Below, in pieces: positions 1 to 13,919 of a DNA stretch of 64,000 nt (positions are counted from its first letter, which is position 1; every line of letters begins with the position of its first letter). Origin of the DNA: Fennellomyces sp. T-0311 (lineage: Eukaryota; Mucoromycota; Mucoromycetes; Mucorales; Lichtheimiaceae); NCBI GenBank assembly GCA_025266875.1, contig JALLLT010000006.1, positions 372,001-436,000 on the forward strand, given 5' to 3'. The notes below the pieces were generated by a model. It had not been told where the DNA came from. It was given only the letters and a program-made list of their open reading frames with translations, and did no database searches. Made by a program: the position numbers and the translations under genes.

Positions 1-379
1 CTTTTTGTCATGCTATTTTTTTTGCGCCAGGGGTAGAAGTGTCTGTGTGTGTGCGTTCCTGGACGGAATATTAAAGAATAGTCTATTACAAAAGTGGCAA
101 GTAGCATGATCATAAAGTTTAAACTCGGTTGCAACAGAGTAATAAAGCTTTAATCACCCCTGTTCATGTTATTGGCGCTCCCAAAGTCCACGAAAGTCTT
201 TTTTATACGTTTGCCTTATCTGTGATCTATCTTTACCCCACGAATTTTCGCTATAGACATCACTTTGTCTAGTTCTAGGTGTAAATAAAATTGCCTATAC
301 CGAGTTGTCTTGCCCAGGTTGTATCATTATTCAACGAACCACGCCCGTCTTGATCAATAACTGGTGGTGGGCACTCTAC
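1..379. other. No gene recognised at left edge
   Basis: AT-rich sequence with no convincing reading frame and no similarity I can recognise to the rest of the window. It precedes a decayed F-box gene fragment and may be flanking spacer. Confidence 0.4.
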
Positions 380-1000
380 TAGTACCATGGCCTTGCTTTT
401 ATCGAAAAATTTCGCTGCCTTGGATGTGCAGCTGTGTAGTCCAGTCAATCCATGTGCTCAAGCTTCTTTATCTTGTTTAAGTACTTCAAGGTCCAATTGC
501 TGACAGTACTCAGATTCGACAAAGCAATAATCCCAACTGTGGGATTGCGCTGCAAAGCTTTGCAAAAGTTGTTCACCTGCATTATATGAGTATATACGTG
601 AAAGTCCACATCGATCTGGTGGATAAAGGTGCTCTTTACTAAAATCAGCAGCCTCGCAATTTGATGGATCGTAAGCGTTTCGCATTTTGTTGTTCCAAAA
701 AGTTTTTCAAATAATTGATTTCTATTATATCGGTAAGCTCGAGATATTTCGGTGGTTTTGCTTCAGTTGCTTGAAGGTGTCATTATGAGCCGAGTGTGGT
801 AATTGGGAGTCGTTCCAGGCTCTGGCGGAATAAAATTCCATACAACATTCGCTAACTCGCAGAGTAGCGCACTCGAGCCATGTAATGATGATAGCGAGCG
901 ATGGGTGCCCTTCTTTTGTAGTAGTAGTGCATTTCATCATACTTAGAAACTGCGGCGGTCCGGATGATCTCGTAAGAGTGAGAGTTGCCATTGGTGTCCG
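380..1000 (-). pseudogene. Decayed partial copy of the neighbouring TPR-F-box-LRR gene
   Basis: On the same strand as the intact gene at 1956-4209, bases about 385-690 align with about 2140-2400 of that gene. Shared stretches include the segments around 'CTTGCTTTTATCGAAAA', 'GGATGTGCAG', and 'GCAAAAGTTGTTCA'. A second block at about 760-1000 resembles the LRR coding region near 2860-3000 more weakly, at the protein level. The middle of the LRR region is missing, so this is an internally deleted, diverged duplicate of the 3' half. No continuous frame survives and no F-box or TPR part is seen. It shows that this F-box family duplicated locally and one copy died. The 380-690 block is well supported; the extension to 1000 is tentative. 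Confidence 0.65.
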
Positions 1001-1955
1001 AGCAGTGGTACAGGAGTAGCTTCGATTTTCCTACGCGAAGTCAGGACGTACTTTCTTTTGCGTCTCTCTTTGTTAGTTTCTCGATCGTAAGCCATATGAT
1101 GCTCGCTTTTACCGCGTTTCTACCTTCTATATGACACACGCTTTAAATAACAGTTGGTAGCAAATATTTCTGATGGTTGGGTCGGGGACACAGCCATTTT
1201 TTTTGTAAGTGTTGGGACTCCATGTAAACTCATATGTTAACTCTTTGTACGAATAACGCCCCTTTTCGATGGTTGATTCTGATCGATGTTTGTTTGACAT
1301 ATGCGTACAATTTGAAGGCAAAAAAGCGTTGTAGGGATCGAAAAGTAGTTGTGAATCTGTAAGATATCCGTAATAATGTATATGGTATCCTTTTTATCAT
1401 TTCAATAAAATCGTGTTTACTCTTGTTCAAATGCATTATAACGTATTTATTTCTTTTTTGTTGGCATTTGCACTTCAACTGGCCGTCTATTTTCAACATA
1501 TAATGGTCAACGTGATGGGTTAAAATAGTATGACGGATGTGTTAGAGAAAGAAAAACAATACCACACGAGCAAAGGCTACAGTGAAACTCTCGTACAGTA
1601 CGTATCGTTGTTTGGTAAGCAGTCTTGTTTTATTGATTATGTAGCGGTAATAGCCGCTATGTGCGTTGAACGGATACAGTGCTAAAGATGAGCTAACTTA
1701 GAGCTAATCACCAGCTACTGCCGCAAACAGAACGCTTTAATTTTACGAAGTTGACACTCTTACTATCGCCGTTGTTCTTTTGCCCCGCTTTCATCAGCTT
1801 GTCATTACGATCTGAGTACATATATTGCTTCAGTGAAGCATATCTGTATATTTGAAAAAATGGCCAGTAGTAACACATAAAGGTACATAAATATACATGC
1901 CATTTTCAACTAAATATACATGCAGCTTAAACTCGGATAATAACTTTAACAACCA
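1001..1955. other. Intergenic, nothing recognised
   Basis: AT-rich spacer between the F-box gene remnant and the stop codon of the intact F-box gene. Short open frames here look random and have no recognisable motif. Confidence 0.5.
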
Positions 1956-4209
1956 CTAGAAATCCCATTCTGTCCAACTACTACCATCTTCATAACCGTT
2001 CCAGCCATCTCTGACAGCAATTTGTCTCATGTAAGGTCCATCACTATCGTTCCAATCTCCTTCATCGTCCGAGGCGCCGACCCACAGAGATTCAAACGGA
2101 TTAAAACCAGGGATGGGTAACGGACGGTCTGTCCACACCAGTTCGACCTTGCTTTTATCGAAAAGTTCTGTGGCCCTGGATGTGCAGTTGGGTAGTCCAG
2201 CCAATTCCAAACGCTTGAGTCCTTTTATCCTGCTTAGATACTCCAATGCCTCGTCGGTGACAACTTTTATATTGGAAAGAGCAATAAACTCGATCGCAGG
2301 ATGATCTTTCAGGGATTCGCAAAAGTTGTTCATGCCTCGTATGCTAACATTCTGGGTATAATTGATATCGATCCGCTGAAGAGAGGTGGTGCTTGCCAAA
2401 GTTTGCAAGAATCCGTCATGAACAAAATTGCAACTTTGTAGCTTGACAGATTGTACACTCGCTTCATCTCTTTGATCTTCAAAGAAACTTCTCATAAAGT
2501 CATAATGCACATGAGTGATGTTGGTAAACTCTAGGTGCTGCAATGGACCGAGGTTCCTCAGCTGTTCGAATGTTTCGTTTTGTTCAAAATGGGAGGCGAC
2601 AAATGCAATTCGCTCCAGCGCCGGTAACTTTGGTATAATAGTACTCAATCCAATCCCTGGCTCGTCAAGTTGGTTGAAAAACGTCAGCGAGCGTACTTCT
2701 GGCAAGATAGGCATCGTCTCCAGTTCATTCCAATCTATCTCGTGATAGCACTGTCCTGACGGTATTTCAAGGAACAGGTTTTCGAGAGTATGGCAATATT
2801 CGTCAAAGAAGAGCATCACAGAATCTTCAAACGACGTAGCAAGGTTGCGTAATCCTTTCACCTCAGGATGACTAGTGTTATCAAAATCATGTCGCATGCG
2901 AGGAACATTGAACCACAGTGACTCCAGGTTCGTACAGTATTCGACGATCGTTACAACTGACATGAGAACACAATGTGTTATGGCCAGCGAGCGCAGGTTC
3001 GGACAAAACATAAGGAGTTTTTCGACGTCATGTGGCTTCATTACCGGTGAAGGAATGTCGCTAGTGAGGCTCGTGAGTGATGGTAGAGCCACGTTTGGCG
3101 ACACTCCAAATGCTAATTCCGCTTGAGGGTATATTCTGCATATAAATGTGAGAGATTCAAGCTTGCGACACTTTCCAAACAGTGACTTGAAGCTGAACTC
3201 TGCTTTCCTTGCTATGTCAATTGAAATCTCCTTTAGACTGCCCCCTGTGCGGAATACCGCTTTGGATAAAAGTGCATCTTCCGCTACATCACATCCTTAT
3301 ATCATACTCAATGTTAATAAGGGATATATGAAATCTAAATTTCAAATGTATACCATGCACATCGAACTTTTGAATTCCAAGATTCTTTCCGTGCAGAATT
3401 TGATCGAAAAGGATCGAGCAAAGAGCGTGATCCTTTAACTTTTCGACTCTGAAACTTGTGATATGATGCAGAATAAAATGAAGCGCTCTGAGGTCCGAGA
3501 TTTGTATCTCCTTTCGACCGTCAAGCGCGATGTTCGACCAGCATTCTGACATTCCAACGATCCGGTTTTGCAACGCTTTACTGACATTCATGAGCGTGAG
3601 TCGTTCCCTTGCTGGAAGGAGTAAAACTATTTTTGATAATATCTCGTATGGTATGCGACCCATAATATCGACACCTTTTTCTCGTAACGCGATTGCTTGC
3701 TCGCGTCGCCGTTCAAGAATTTCCCGGTGTCCATCGGTGACAGCTGCAAGGCCCTTATCGTACATGTGGATAGCCCTGGCCTGGTATCCTTGCATAGAAT
3801 ACAACTCACCAGCTGCCAGATAACCAAGTGCTTGATGTGGCGCAATTTCCTCTATTCTTTGGGTATCCAGAAGTCCATCGTCATATTGGCCGAGTTTACC
3901 ATGCGTCCTGGCGCGGAGATATAGAAGAGCAACTTGCTTGTTCACAAGCTCGTCAAGACTTTTGGTGGTGCTGTTGATCGTCTCAATGAAATTCGCGTTG
4001 TCGAATTGGTTGCGAGCGCGATCGAACGGGGATTCGCCATCGTATTGACGTTCAAGATCGTTTAGCAAGCGATTCTGCCCATGGTATACTTGAGGAACTC
4101 GTGTTTGGGGCTGATGTTGGCTTTGCGATTGACGTTGTGTTTGTAATTCCGTTCGTGTCCGAGGAGCTTGGGTCTGAGGAGCTCGAGATCTGTTCTTTCT
4201 TCGGGCCAT
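1956..4209 (-). CDS. TPR-F-box-LRR protein (Pof3/Dia2-like architecture), copy 1
   Basis: Two exons, 3354-4209 and 1956-3295, join in phase over a 58-nt intron to give about 731 residues. The start is MARRKNR at 4209, chosen as the first ATG of the long frame. Order of domains: a Q/R/T-rich N-terminus, TPR-like helices from about residue 60 to 160 (FDRARNQFDNANF, LYLRARTHGKLGQYDDGLLD, YQARAIHMYDKGLAAV), an F-box near 185-230 (MGRIPYEILSKIVLLLPARE), then leucine-rich repeats to the end, and an acidic, tryptophan-containing tail. F-box proteins of this layout recruit substrates to SCF ubiquitin ligases through Skp1; yeast Dia2 and fission yeast Pof3 have TPR-F-box-LRR order. The substrate is unknown. 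A paralogue lies at 40793-42525 and a dead fragment at 380-1000. Function from architecture, not from a close named orthologue. Confidence 0.85.
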
Positions 4210-4518
4210 GTTGGATAACGCGTAATGGTGTTTTTTTTTTCGTACGTAGCCGGACAAGAAAATATAGATGTCCGAGAGATAAGGTTGCAAGGTTCAATGC
4301 GAGGTGACCATTTTATCACTAGCTCAGTAGCACTAAACATATAACGGCTGTCAACATCATAAAGTAAACTACAGCTGGTATAATCGCTGAATTACTGATA
4401 TATGCCATCCACCTTATTGTTTCTCTGACCACACAACCATTATGTTGTTGACTAATGGTAACACCAGCAGCCACACTTCATCTAGATGGTTTGAAACGTT
4501 ATTTTACCTGTCGTTACC

Positions 4519-4976
4519 ATGTCAACAAAACCACCGTTTGTTTCTATTGCAAATATTGTTAACTCTGATGACGGTAATATGTTCCTATCAAGCCAGCCTT
4601 TCGCTCTCACTGCTAATACAATCGGTGTCTGGACCTGGAAAGCAAATTCATGCAGCGCACGGCTACAACCGCGCCCTTGTATTGTACACTCAGCCATTTA
4701 ACGAGTTGCACACCGATTTTGCTTCCACCTTCTTTACCGCGCAACTACGCACGAAATGTAGTAACGCATCAGAAAGCAGAACCAAAGAAAACTCCGCAAC
4801 ATCAAGGAGACTATTTTGCTCGTAGCAAAGTGCTCATTTTACTAAATAAATTGAGAGACGCGGATTTGACACTCAAAAGGGCCGCGGATTCCGCTTTAAA
4901 ATCGTGCCCTGAGCGTTCCGAGCTGTCTGAAAGATACCAATATGTTCGTTTTGAAATACATAGACAAAATCGATGA
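4519..4976 (+). CDS. Possible small hypothetical gene
   Basis: Two partly overlapping frames look more protein-like than their surroundings: MSTKPPFVSIANIVNSDD from 4519, and a lysine/arginine-rich segment over 4720-4976 (DYFARSKVLILLNKLRDADL, then SERYQYVRFEIHRQNR). They are in different frames and I cannot find a clean intron joining them. This may be a small gene with an unrecognised splice, a remnant, or chance. It is divergent to the F-box gene at 1956-4209 across about 300 bp. No family recognised. Confidence 0.2.
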
Positions 4977-5529
4977 ACATAGGTGAATCTATCGCCATTC
5001 ATATTAAATCATAACATGCATCCTTTCCAACTTGTCTTTTTAAAAAAGAATTTGATTGCCACTGACATATCATTTCTAGAGCAACTTTGTCCTGCGAGAG
5101 CCGCATCTCAAGTGGGGATCTGTTCACCCTCACAGCTTTCTGTTGTCCCATTCCAATGTGACAAGTGCGTTATTGGGGGTGGCCCCACCGGATCAGATTA
5201 AAGGAGCTGACGTGGATTTAAAATATGCCTTTGGTGAAGACTGTAACTAACTACCTTGGGATTTTCTAGCTTGTTGTTAGCCCGCGTCATACTACCGTAT
5301 TCTCTACCATTGGAATCCTCCCCGGCTTAATTTCTTGATTTCTCTCTGAGATTGGTATCTCACAAGTTTATTCGCAACAACTACACCGGTGACAAATATG
5401 TTGAAACTATTGGGATAATCTATGTCCATTGCTGAAGCCTTCAGGAACTCTTCCGGGTTAATAGCCTTCCCACTCACATGACAGGAGGATTTGTGCTACG
5501 TATGCACAACCTCACACTAATACAGGACA

Positions 5530-5755
5530 TTTAGGTAGAAATGGGACGACGCACATAGAGTTTTGCAATACACGTCAACAGCTAAGAAAGTGCCTGAAAA
5601 AACTTAGCTGGCATCGCTCGATAAACTCCAACCTCCACTCGCAAAATTTGGCATGCCTATTTCAACAATAGACTAATTGTCATAGTTACTAGGAAACAAC
5701 TATGTACTCTGGTACTTTCGTGTTGAAGTGCATATTAAAGACGATTCCGTATGGT
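5530..5755 (+). repeat. Decayed dispersed repeat, copy A (inverted relative to 7270-7505)
   Basis: Read on the plus strand this matches the minus strand of 7270-7505. Shared landmarks in order are GGTAGAAATGGGACGAC, an ATAGAATTCTGTAATAC-like block, TTTCAA..AGACT, and GTTGAA.T.CATAT.AAAGA.GA. Identity looks like roughly two-thirds by eye. Both copies have coding-like residues but no intact frame. Confidence 0.5.
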
Positions 5756-7269
5756 CTCTTTATATACCGCTTTTCATTTCAAACGCTTTTTCGCTTTTGA
5801 ATTTTTCATTTTCTTTGCTTTTTAAACCTCCCGTTTCCACATCTTGTTTTTAAGCTAGTTTCACCCAAAATCGGCTTTATCTCAATACCTCGGCCTCGAA
5901 TTATGCAAAATTGTTCCGTATTGCTCCTAAATGGGACTATCCATTACCAGAAGCAAAGAATACCCTCATCTTGACCATGTTTTTTTTATCTCGATAAAAG
6001 ACAAAAATCACACTTCTCGAAATAAATTTTTCCTCAGTTGTTAGTTTGGCTAAATGTTGACGCCATTTAGCCCGTATTTAAATTCTCTACAAAAACACAC
6101 TAATACACTGAGAGATTTCGATCGCTAGATCAGTTTCTATTCAATGAAAAGGGCTATTCAAATGATTCTCCAGGGCAGTGGAAAAAGTAGGAGTTTTATG
6201 TGGAACGCTAATTTGCCTGCCCCTATAGGTATGTCGTCGCTTCCTTGCGATAGAAATGTATAGATGTATAGTGAAGCGAGCTGATGCCATGTATGAATAA
6301 AAGGTTGATATACGATAAAGGGAGGAGAAAGAAGCTTGAAGGCATAAAGCCGAATAGGAAAAGGATGCTTGAGTAAGAGGCGCCACATTGAGTATGGTTA
6401 CCTGTGGGCGCGGATGCTCAGCCTTGTAGGGTATCTTCTGGCGCCGGTTCATCTTTCTCCAAGGCTAGTACCTTTGATTTTTTTTTTCGACTTCTTTGAA
6501 TTTTCTTGATTTCATATCTTATCATTTCATATAGTTTTACTCATGGACGTTTCCGGTTCATATCCTTTTGGCCAATTGACATTCCGCAGGAACTGACCTG
6601 TTTTCCATCATAGCCCGGTCCCAAATACTGCTAGAGGCATAAATTCAACGGCTCCGTAAAGCGAGAGTCTAAGACCATAGACTATAAAACTTAACCAAAC
6701 TTTTACAACGTATAAGCTCATTGTAGATCATGTTTAGACATCAAAAAATGGATCTCTTCCAAGGAAACTTTTTCCTCAGCCGCTACTTTCACAACCGATT
6801 ATTATCACTGAATGCGCCTTATATCTATCTAAAAAAGCACTAGTCAATCAAGGAGATCCAATAGTTGTGTGAGGCAGTGAATGTATTCAAAGACACCGAG
6901 CGAATTACGCTGCTGGTTCGAAACGAAGAACATAAAAAGTTGATGTATTTACTTTTAGGCAGCTCTGCTCAATTCTTTGGAGGTTATTTTATTTAGATAA
7001 TGTATTTATCAGACTTAATATACTACCGACTTGCTATAATCGGCTTGGATGAACTACTGAATTTCACTTTTCCATCTTAATCTCGCCAGTTATCCCGTGA
7101 AGGCCTTCACGTTTGACACTTCGCTTTTGTCATACTCGTTTCTACTGCATTTCTTAACACTCCAAGGCCCGAAAACCACCGGAATGAGCCACAAAGCGAG
7201 ATGACTTTATCTAGTCCCTGGTTTGACCAAGTATGAAAACTATTGGATACGTCTTTGCTTTCTCTACAA

Positions 7270-7505
7270 AGTATACTGCAACATCAAGTAAGTCATCTTT
7301 GATATGTATTTCAACAGGAAAATTCCACAGTATATCGTTATTCATTTAGAACCATGGCACCAGTCTGTCATTGAAACGTTTTTTTCCAAATTTCGAGAGT
7401 GGAGATCCGAGTTTTGAGCGAGGTCCACTAAACGTTTTCCGACACGCACTTAACTTTCGGTTAGTATTACAGAATTCTATACATGTCGTCCCATTTCTAC
7501 CGAAA
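7270..7505 (-). repeat. Decayed dispersed repeat, copy B
   Basis: This copy keeps a longer open stretch on the minus strand (61 codons ending at 7346, containing RNGTTCIEFCNTNRKLSACR). It is followed after a stop by PVEIHIKDDL, which corresponds to VEVHIKDDS in copy A. The pair looks like two fossils of one mobile or gene sequence of unknown family. Confidence 0.5.
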
Positions 7506-8638
7506 ACCCTGTGCTTTATGTAGAGCTGCATAGAAAGGGCATGACAAAATAAATTTCTTTCCTACAATATCGTGACACGAAGCTTTTTGGGTGTAAAGTG
7601 GATTCCAAAGACCGGATCTTCAGAGGTTAAAAGAATATCACATAATTCACTGGAAAACCAGATAAAGTTAGTCAGCCATAGTTCACCAATAACTCCAGAT
7701 GACATTAAAGAATTCCTAGGTTTCACGATTAATTAACTCACCAGTATATTCCACGAGAGTTATCGTTATTATGTACGTGCAACATCATATTTGCAACACC
7801 AATGATCGATACCCACGTTTTGATTTTTTCTCTTATCTTGTCCAACAGTAAACTAATTCGCTTGATCCCAATAATTCAGAAAAGACCATCGGTAGTAGGA
7901 TATTTCGGTATGTACTGCTATATTTTATTCGATTACTAATTAAGAATTTGTTCCTAACCGGTACATGTTTTTATAAAAAAAGTAGCAGTGGCCAACTTAG
8001 TATACGGGAAATATACTCGTGGATAATGCATGATTTCTTTTCCATGACTAAAATATGCGCTGCTAATGCACAAAGTGCATTTTTTCATTGTCCATTCGAT
8101 AGGTGACACGTATCGAAAGCGGAGATCTCCATCTGTCGATCGCTGTAATGCACCTAGCAACTAAAAATAGGGTCCGATTCCCGCGGCACGAAGGGTTTGC
8201 AATGGTGTATGAAACCCAGTGAGAACGTGCATTTACGCGGGGTTCATCGTCGCAGGTAATTTAGATTTGACATATCAAGTGGCTACCCGCCAACATAAAT
8301 GGTAAAATGCCGCTTACTTTTCAAAACATTAAAGAAGCTCGAGAAGCATATAGATCAGCGATACTTAAATATACCCATGTATTGTCCGAAAAGTATAATT
8401 GACTTGGCAGCCCCCAGTTTCAGAAACACAATTGTGACACAGGACCTTCAAACAGGGTCCCAACAGACAGGGACTCTGTGTGACTTGGAATACCCCGCTC
8501 AACATTTTTAGATCAAAAGAAGGAACGAACGCAATTCTCTATTGATAGAAATTGGATATGAACAATACGAAATCAAGCGGTGATAAAGAATAAATAACGG
8601 AGGGGAGGCGTGGTGTTACAGTCGAAAAGAGGAAGAGT

Positions 8639-9881
<1,243 letters not shown>

Positions 9882-10122
9882 GTTGTATAAAGTTTGTATG
9901 TTCGGAGATAAAGAGACGAAGGAATTGGGCTTCCCTGCTCGTCCCTTTTATGTGTCTGCGCTCCGCTTTGATTTTCCGTGTTTTGGGCTCAATTCTTACA
10001 TAACCGCTGTCTTCCGCGGAATGCTGGTGGATTTGATCCGTTCTTACATAAGTTTAGCGGCAATAACGTAATCCAATTGGAATTTGGCAGAGAACCCTTT
10101 CATGCTATTGCTTTTAGATTTA

Positions 10123-13100
10123 TTATTGAGGGATTTTTACAGGTGGCGACTTTGGCCGTTCTGGCGCCTTTGATGATGATGATGCGTCATTTACAGTGGG
10201 AACATCCAGAGAGTTCACTACTCGCTCGACCGTTTGTCGACCTCCCGATTGCATATGGCTGTCGGGCTGGCTCTTGTATCTTATCTTGCGGTCCAGGAAT
10301 GCCTGGGCATAGAGGAATCTGAGGCTGGTGGGTTCTGTTTGGATTTTGAACTTGTCGAGCAGATCGTGAACGGCCTGATCGTCGACTTGATGAGATAATT
10401 GGGCTGACTCAGGTCCCAATAAACACACATTGTTCCGCGAACTGTGTGTAGCTTTCTCCAGTTCAGTCAACGTGTCCTCCAGAGTATGGCTCACACCCTC
10501 CTGGATCTTCTCCGAATGCGATGGTGTGACGCACGTCATGGTGGGTTCCTTGCGCAATACGTGGTCGATGTCCACGGCGGAAAAGAATGCCACGGACTTT
10601 GTAGTGCATTAGTAATCGCTTCGACACAAACAAACCAATCAGCGTTACCTGCGGCAATCCTTCCACGCTTAAACGTGCGCTGAATAATGCGCGGGTCCAG
10701 ATATTCGCTACCTGCAAGGCCAAGGCGGTGCGATGCTGATCTTCTTCCGTGGATAAATAGCGGACTTCATCATGGACGGATATCATAAACCGCGCGTTGA
10801 TTTTGTATCGATTGATCAAGTGATTCATCGACACGATCAATAAATGGAGGTAATCGACACCCGAGCTCTGCACCACCCAATTGATGCGCGACGGTAAAAA
10901 GCCATCGCCTGCGTAACGTGGCTTCAGTGCATCCGTTATATGGCACCCCAAAACCGGTGTTTTTGGTTCGCCTGACAATGCGATGGATTCAAGCGCATTG
11001 AACATATAACTCTCGATACCACCGTGCCAAAATTTTCGCAGGAACTCATTAGTGTCAGTTGGGAACCGCTTGCCCTTGGTTGACTTGTATAGTTTGGACG
11101 CAAGTTGCTCGGCTTCTTCGGTGGTGATGGCCTGGTTATGCTGTCGCATCAAACTTACGGCATGCTTGAGACCCGCGCCATAAATGCGTGAATAGTTGAA
11201 GATCTTGGCCTTATCGCGACTTATGTTCAAGATGGCAGCCGTCTTTGAATGCAAATCCGTTCCTTCGGCCTTTGTGCCTTGCAACGTCATCCAACCAAGA
11301 GCAGTGGCACCGTGATGACCGAATTGAGCATCGCCCATAAGACTGGATATCCATAATTCTTCCGAATCCACATCGGCTCCGACGATCTTGTAGCCTTCAG
11401 GCGCAACAATCATGGACTTGAGTTCCGATCCAATTCGATTGTTCTTGGCATTACTGGCAGTTAGCCACGTATTTTCTACCGCGCGACGTGTGATAGTCCC
11501 CATCGTTACCATTTGCGGCAAAATGATTCCGTAATTATCATCAAGTCCGATGTTAACATCGGGTTGCTCTCCATACACCACGTACTGATTCAGGATTCGC
11601 TCCCTGGCACTGATCCAATATGCCGACATTGCGTTCAAATTCAATGCTGTTCTAGCTGTTTCGTATTCCGATGTTAAAACCCCCTCTTCGTACGCATTGA
11701 GGTACGATTTCGCGAGTGGGTTGCCGCAGTTTGCTTCAGGGCCATCCTTGTGCGGCACTTTGAAATACGCGTACCCGTTGTCATCGTGGACAGCATTCTT
11801 CATATCATCATCGGACACTTTATCCAGTGGCATCTTGTAGCACCAACCGTATGTTTGCAAGTAATGCAATGGATTGCCTTGCCATTTCAGTCGAAGCAGC
11901 AAGGGAGCGATGCGGGATCGGATGGTGATGCTTAACTTGTTGGCTTTCGAATCATACGCCTCTCTGTACCATTGTGGCATACCCTTCAGCTTCCTTGCAC
12001 GCGGTTTGATGGACCAGTCCAATTGGCTTAGCCATGGATCCTTCGAGTATTCTTCTTCAGACAAAGCTCGAGCCCTTTCCGCCAGCGCAAGCATTTGATT
12101 CTCGATTCCTACGGTCATTTCTAAATGTTTACTAGCTGACCGATCCAAATACTGCTTCCACTTTTCGTTCACCGTAAGGAACGAGTTGCCCATATGGAGG
12201 ATACCGGCAAACGATACGGGATGCGGACAATGCTCACGAAACTTGGGGAAGACGACCGAATACACGTTATGAGTCATGGCCACATCGATGGCACAGTACT
12301 TCATTGACTCTTGAAAGCTCTTTTGGATGTCTTTCAACGTCCCTGACTCAAAATACGAGCGCACGGACTTGTCCATTTCGATACCACAATGGAATTCGAC
12401 AACATCTTTGAGGTTGTTGAGTGTGCTCACGTCGAAAAATGGTAGGGCATCTTGCTTCGGTCTTGGAACGCCGGAAACTCCTTCTTCTTGCTCCTCCATC
12501 AAGGGCATTGATAGTTGATTTCGTTGCTTCAACCACATGGGTCGCTGCTGCGTGCCAAGACCAGAGACGGCAATGTGCAAGCTCATGGTATCAAGATACT
12601 TCAGTGGTGATTTGTGGATGGTGTATTCATCCGCTATCCGTGCTCTATCATAGCCCACGTTGTGCCCAACAATCAATCGCTCTTTGTCACGTCCAAAGGG
12701 TATCAGATGATGAGGCGAGTCGCTGTCACCGGAGAGATAAGGCGACGTCCACGAGTACCAGGCATCCGGTGACACTGCAACTGCCATGACCGGGAAGTTG
12801 CTTGTCTTGACCAAGACTTCCACATCAAATGTAAGCAGCTCTTCCATCGGATAATCGACAGCTTCTGGCTTATCGCCCTGGTAACGCGTCCATCCAGATT
12901 TTTCACTCCACGTTTTAGGCATATCTGGCAGTTCAGCCTGAGCAAATCGTTCTGCTTTCTCCAAAGTGTCGCCACATTGCTCAAGACCAATCCGTATGAA
13001 ATGTTCTTCAATGGAATTTCCGCATAGCTTTGGTAATTTCAAGTTGATGGGTTCTTGGACGGTTGCCGTTGCTGGTAAGCGATGAGAAAGTAAATGAAGT

Positions 13101-13429
13101 TTGGATAGACGTTCGCGAAACACATCGTCATCGTCGTAAGGGCGTGGTTTTGTATTGCCAAACACTTGCTGCTGCAGTTCTTTCGAGAGTAGCTGAATGT
13201 TGGCCGGATTTATTTGTACTAGAGAATGGAAAGACGGTGAATAGACGCGTCCCTTTGTATTGAATGGGAACTAACCATTAGGATCAGTTGGTTTGACAGG
13301 TTCTTCCGCCATAAAGATTTGTGTGGTATGCAGTAATCGTTTGTTAATGGGGGTACGCGAGTGAACAGGGGAGCGCAGAAGTTCAAATTTGCATCGCAGG
13401 CATGCACGCTGGAAGATCCGAGTGGACAT
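10123..13429 (-). CDS. MIP1/POLG: Mitochondrial DNA polymerase gamma catalytic subunit
   Basis: Replicates and proofreads mitochondrial DNA. Exons 13276-13429, 10649-13218 and 10123-10596 join in phase to 1065 residues. I start at ATG 13429 rather than the downstream in-frame ATG at 13312, because the extra 39 residues (MSTRIFQRACLRCK..., rich in Arg and Ser with no acidic residue except one Glu) look like a mitochondrial presequence. Motifs in order: NPANIQLLSKELQQQVFG; Exo I (FDVEVLV), Exo II (GHNVGYDRARI), Exo III (YCAIDVAMTHNVY); Pol A (GADVDSEELWISSLMGD), Pol B (RDKAKIFNYSRIYGAG), Pol C (SVHDEVRYL). The second intron splits the conserved LPQ|SVAFFSAVDID and uses an AAAG acceptor. The C-terminal extension is Ser/Pro/Lys-rich. 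All exonuclease and polymerase carboxylates seen are present, so it should be active. Confidence 0.96.
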
Positions 13430-13523
13430 GAACAACTGTCCTTAAAAGCAACCAAAACATCAACTAGCCACTGAAATGACGGAATCTTAATAAATAATGA
13501 AAATCCTGCGCAGCAACAGAATT

Positions 13524-13838
13524 TCATTGACTTTGCTCATCCAGTTTTCTGCAGACTGCTCTATCAGAAGCAATGATAGCAAAAGGTGACGAGACCGCCT
13601 CATCCGACCGAGTTTCCATTATGCTTTCTTGGTACAACGTTACGGAGCGGCTGGATAATCCTGGGCGCAGTGAAGCCATCAAACTGTCTTCACCTGTACG
13701 CATTCCGATTCGCTCCAATGCTCGCACGTAACACATTCTTGCTATATCGAGTCGTGGTAACTGCATTCCATCCGCATTATATGATGAGCAGCACTTTATA
13801 TCTCGACCCACACAAGCACACATGATCATTGCCATCAT
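13524..13838 (-). CDS. Possible small hypothetical protein
   Basis: An uninterrupted 104-codon frame, starting MMAMIMCACVGRDIKCC, lies between the pol gamma start and the glycosyltransferase stop on the same strand. It is Ser/Arg-rich with several cysteines near the N-terminus. I recognise no family. It could be the last exon of something, a short gene, or chance in a region that also holds the pol gamma promoter. Confidence 0.2.
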   Translation of the reverse strand: MMAMIMCACVGRDIKCCSSYNADGMQLPRLDIARMCYVRALERIGMRTGEDSLMASLRPGLSSRSVTLYQESIMETRSDEAVSSPFAIIASDRAVCRKLDEQSQ

Positions 13839-13919
13839 CCGCTCCCCTTCGAGCCGGTAAAATAAAAGCCTTTTTTATTTGTGACCTGCACCTTGTTGGT
13901 AGTGTCTCCCGTTAAGCAT

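Larger units (their letters stand above)
4977..8638. other. Long intergenic region, mostly featureless
   Basis: About 3.7 kb of AT-rich sequence with many stops in all frames. The only structure I can support is a diverged inverted pair (about 5530-5755 and 7270-7505), listed separately. It is probably decayed repeat or transposon sequence. Confidence 0.5.

Noticed and set aside
8150..8200. tRNA-like T-arm sequence GGGTCCGATTCCCGC
   Set aside because: No matching acceptor stem, anticodon arm or D-arm could be folded around it.
13219..13527. Cys-rich 102-codon minus-strand frame over pol gamma exon 1
   Set aside because: Another frame of the same DNA encodes the pol gamma leader and joins exon 2 in phase.
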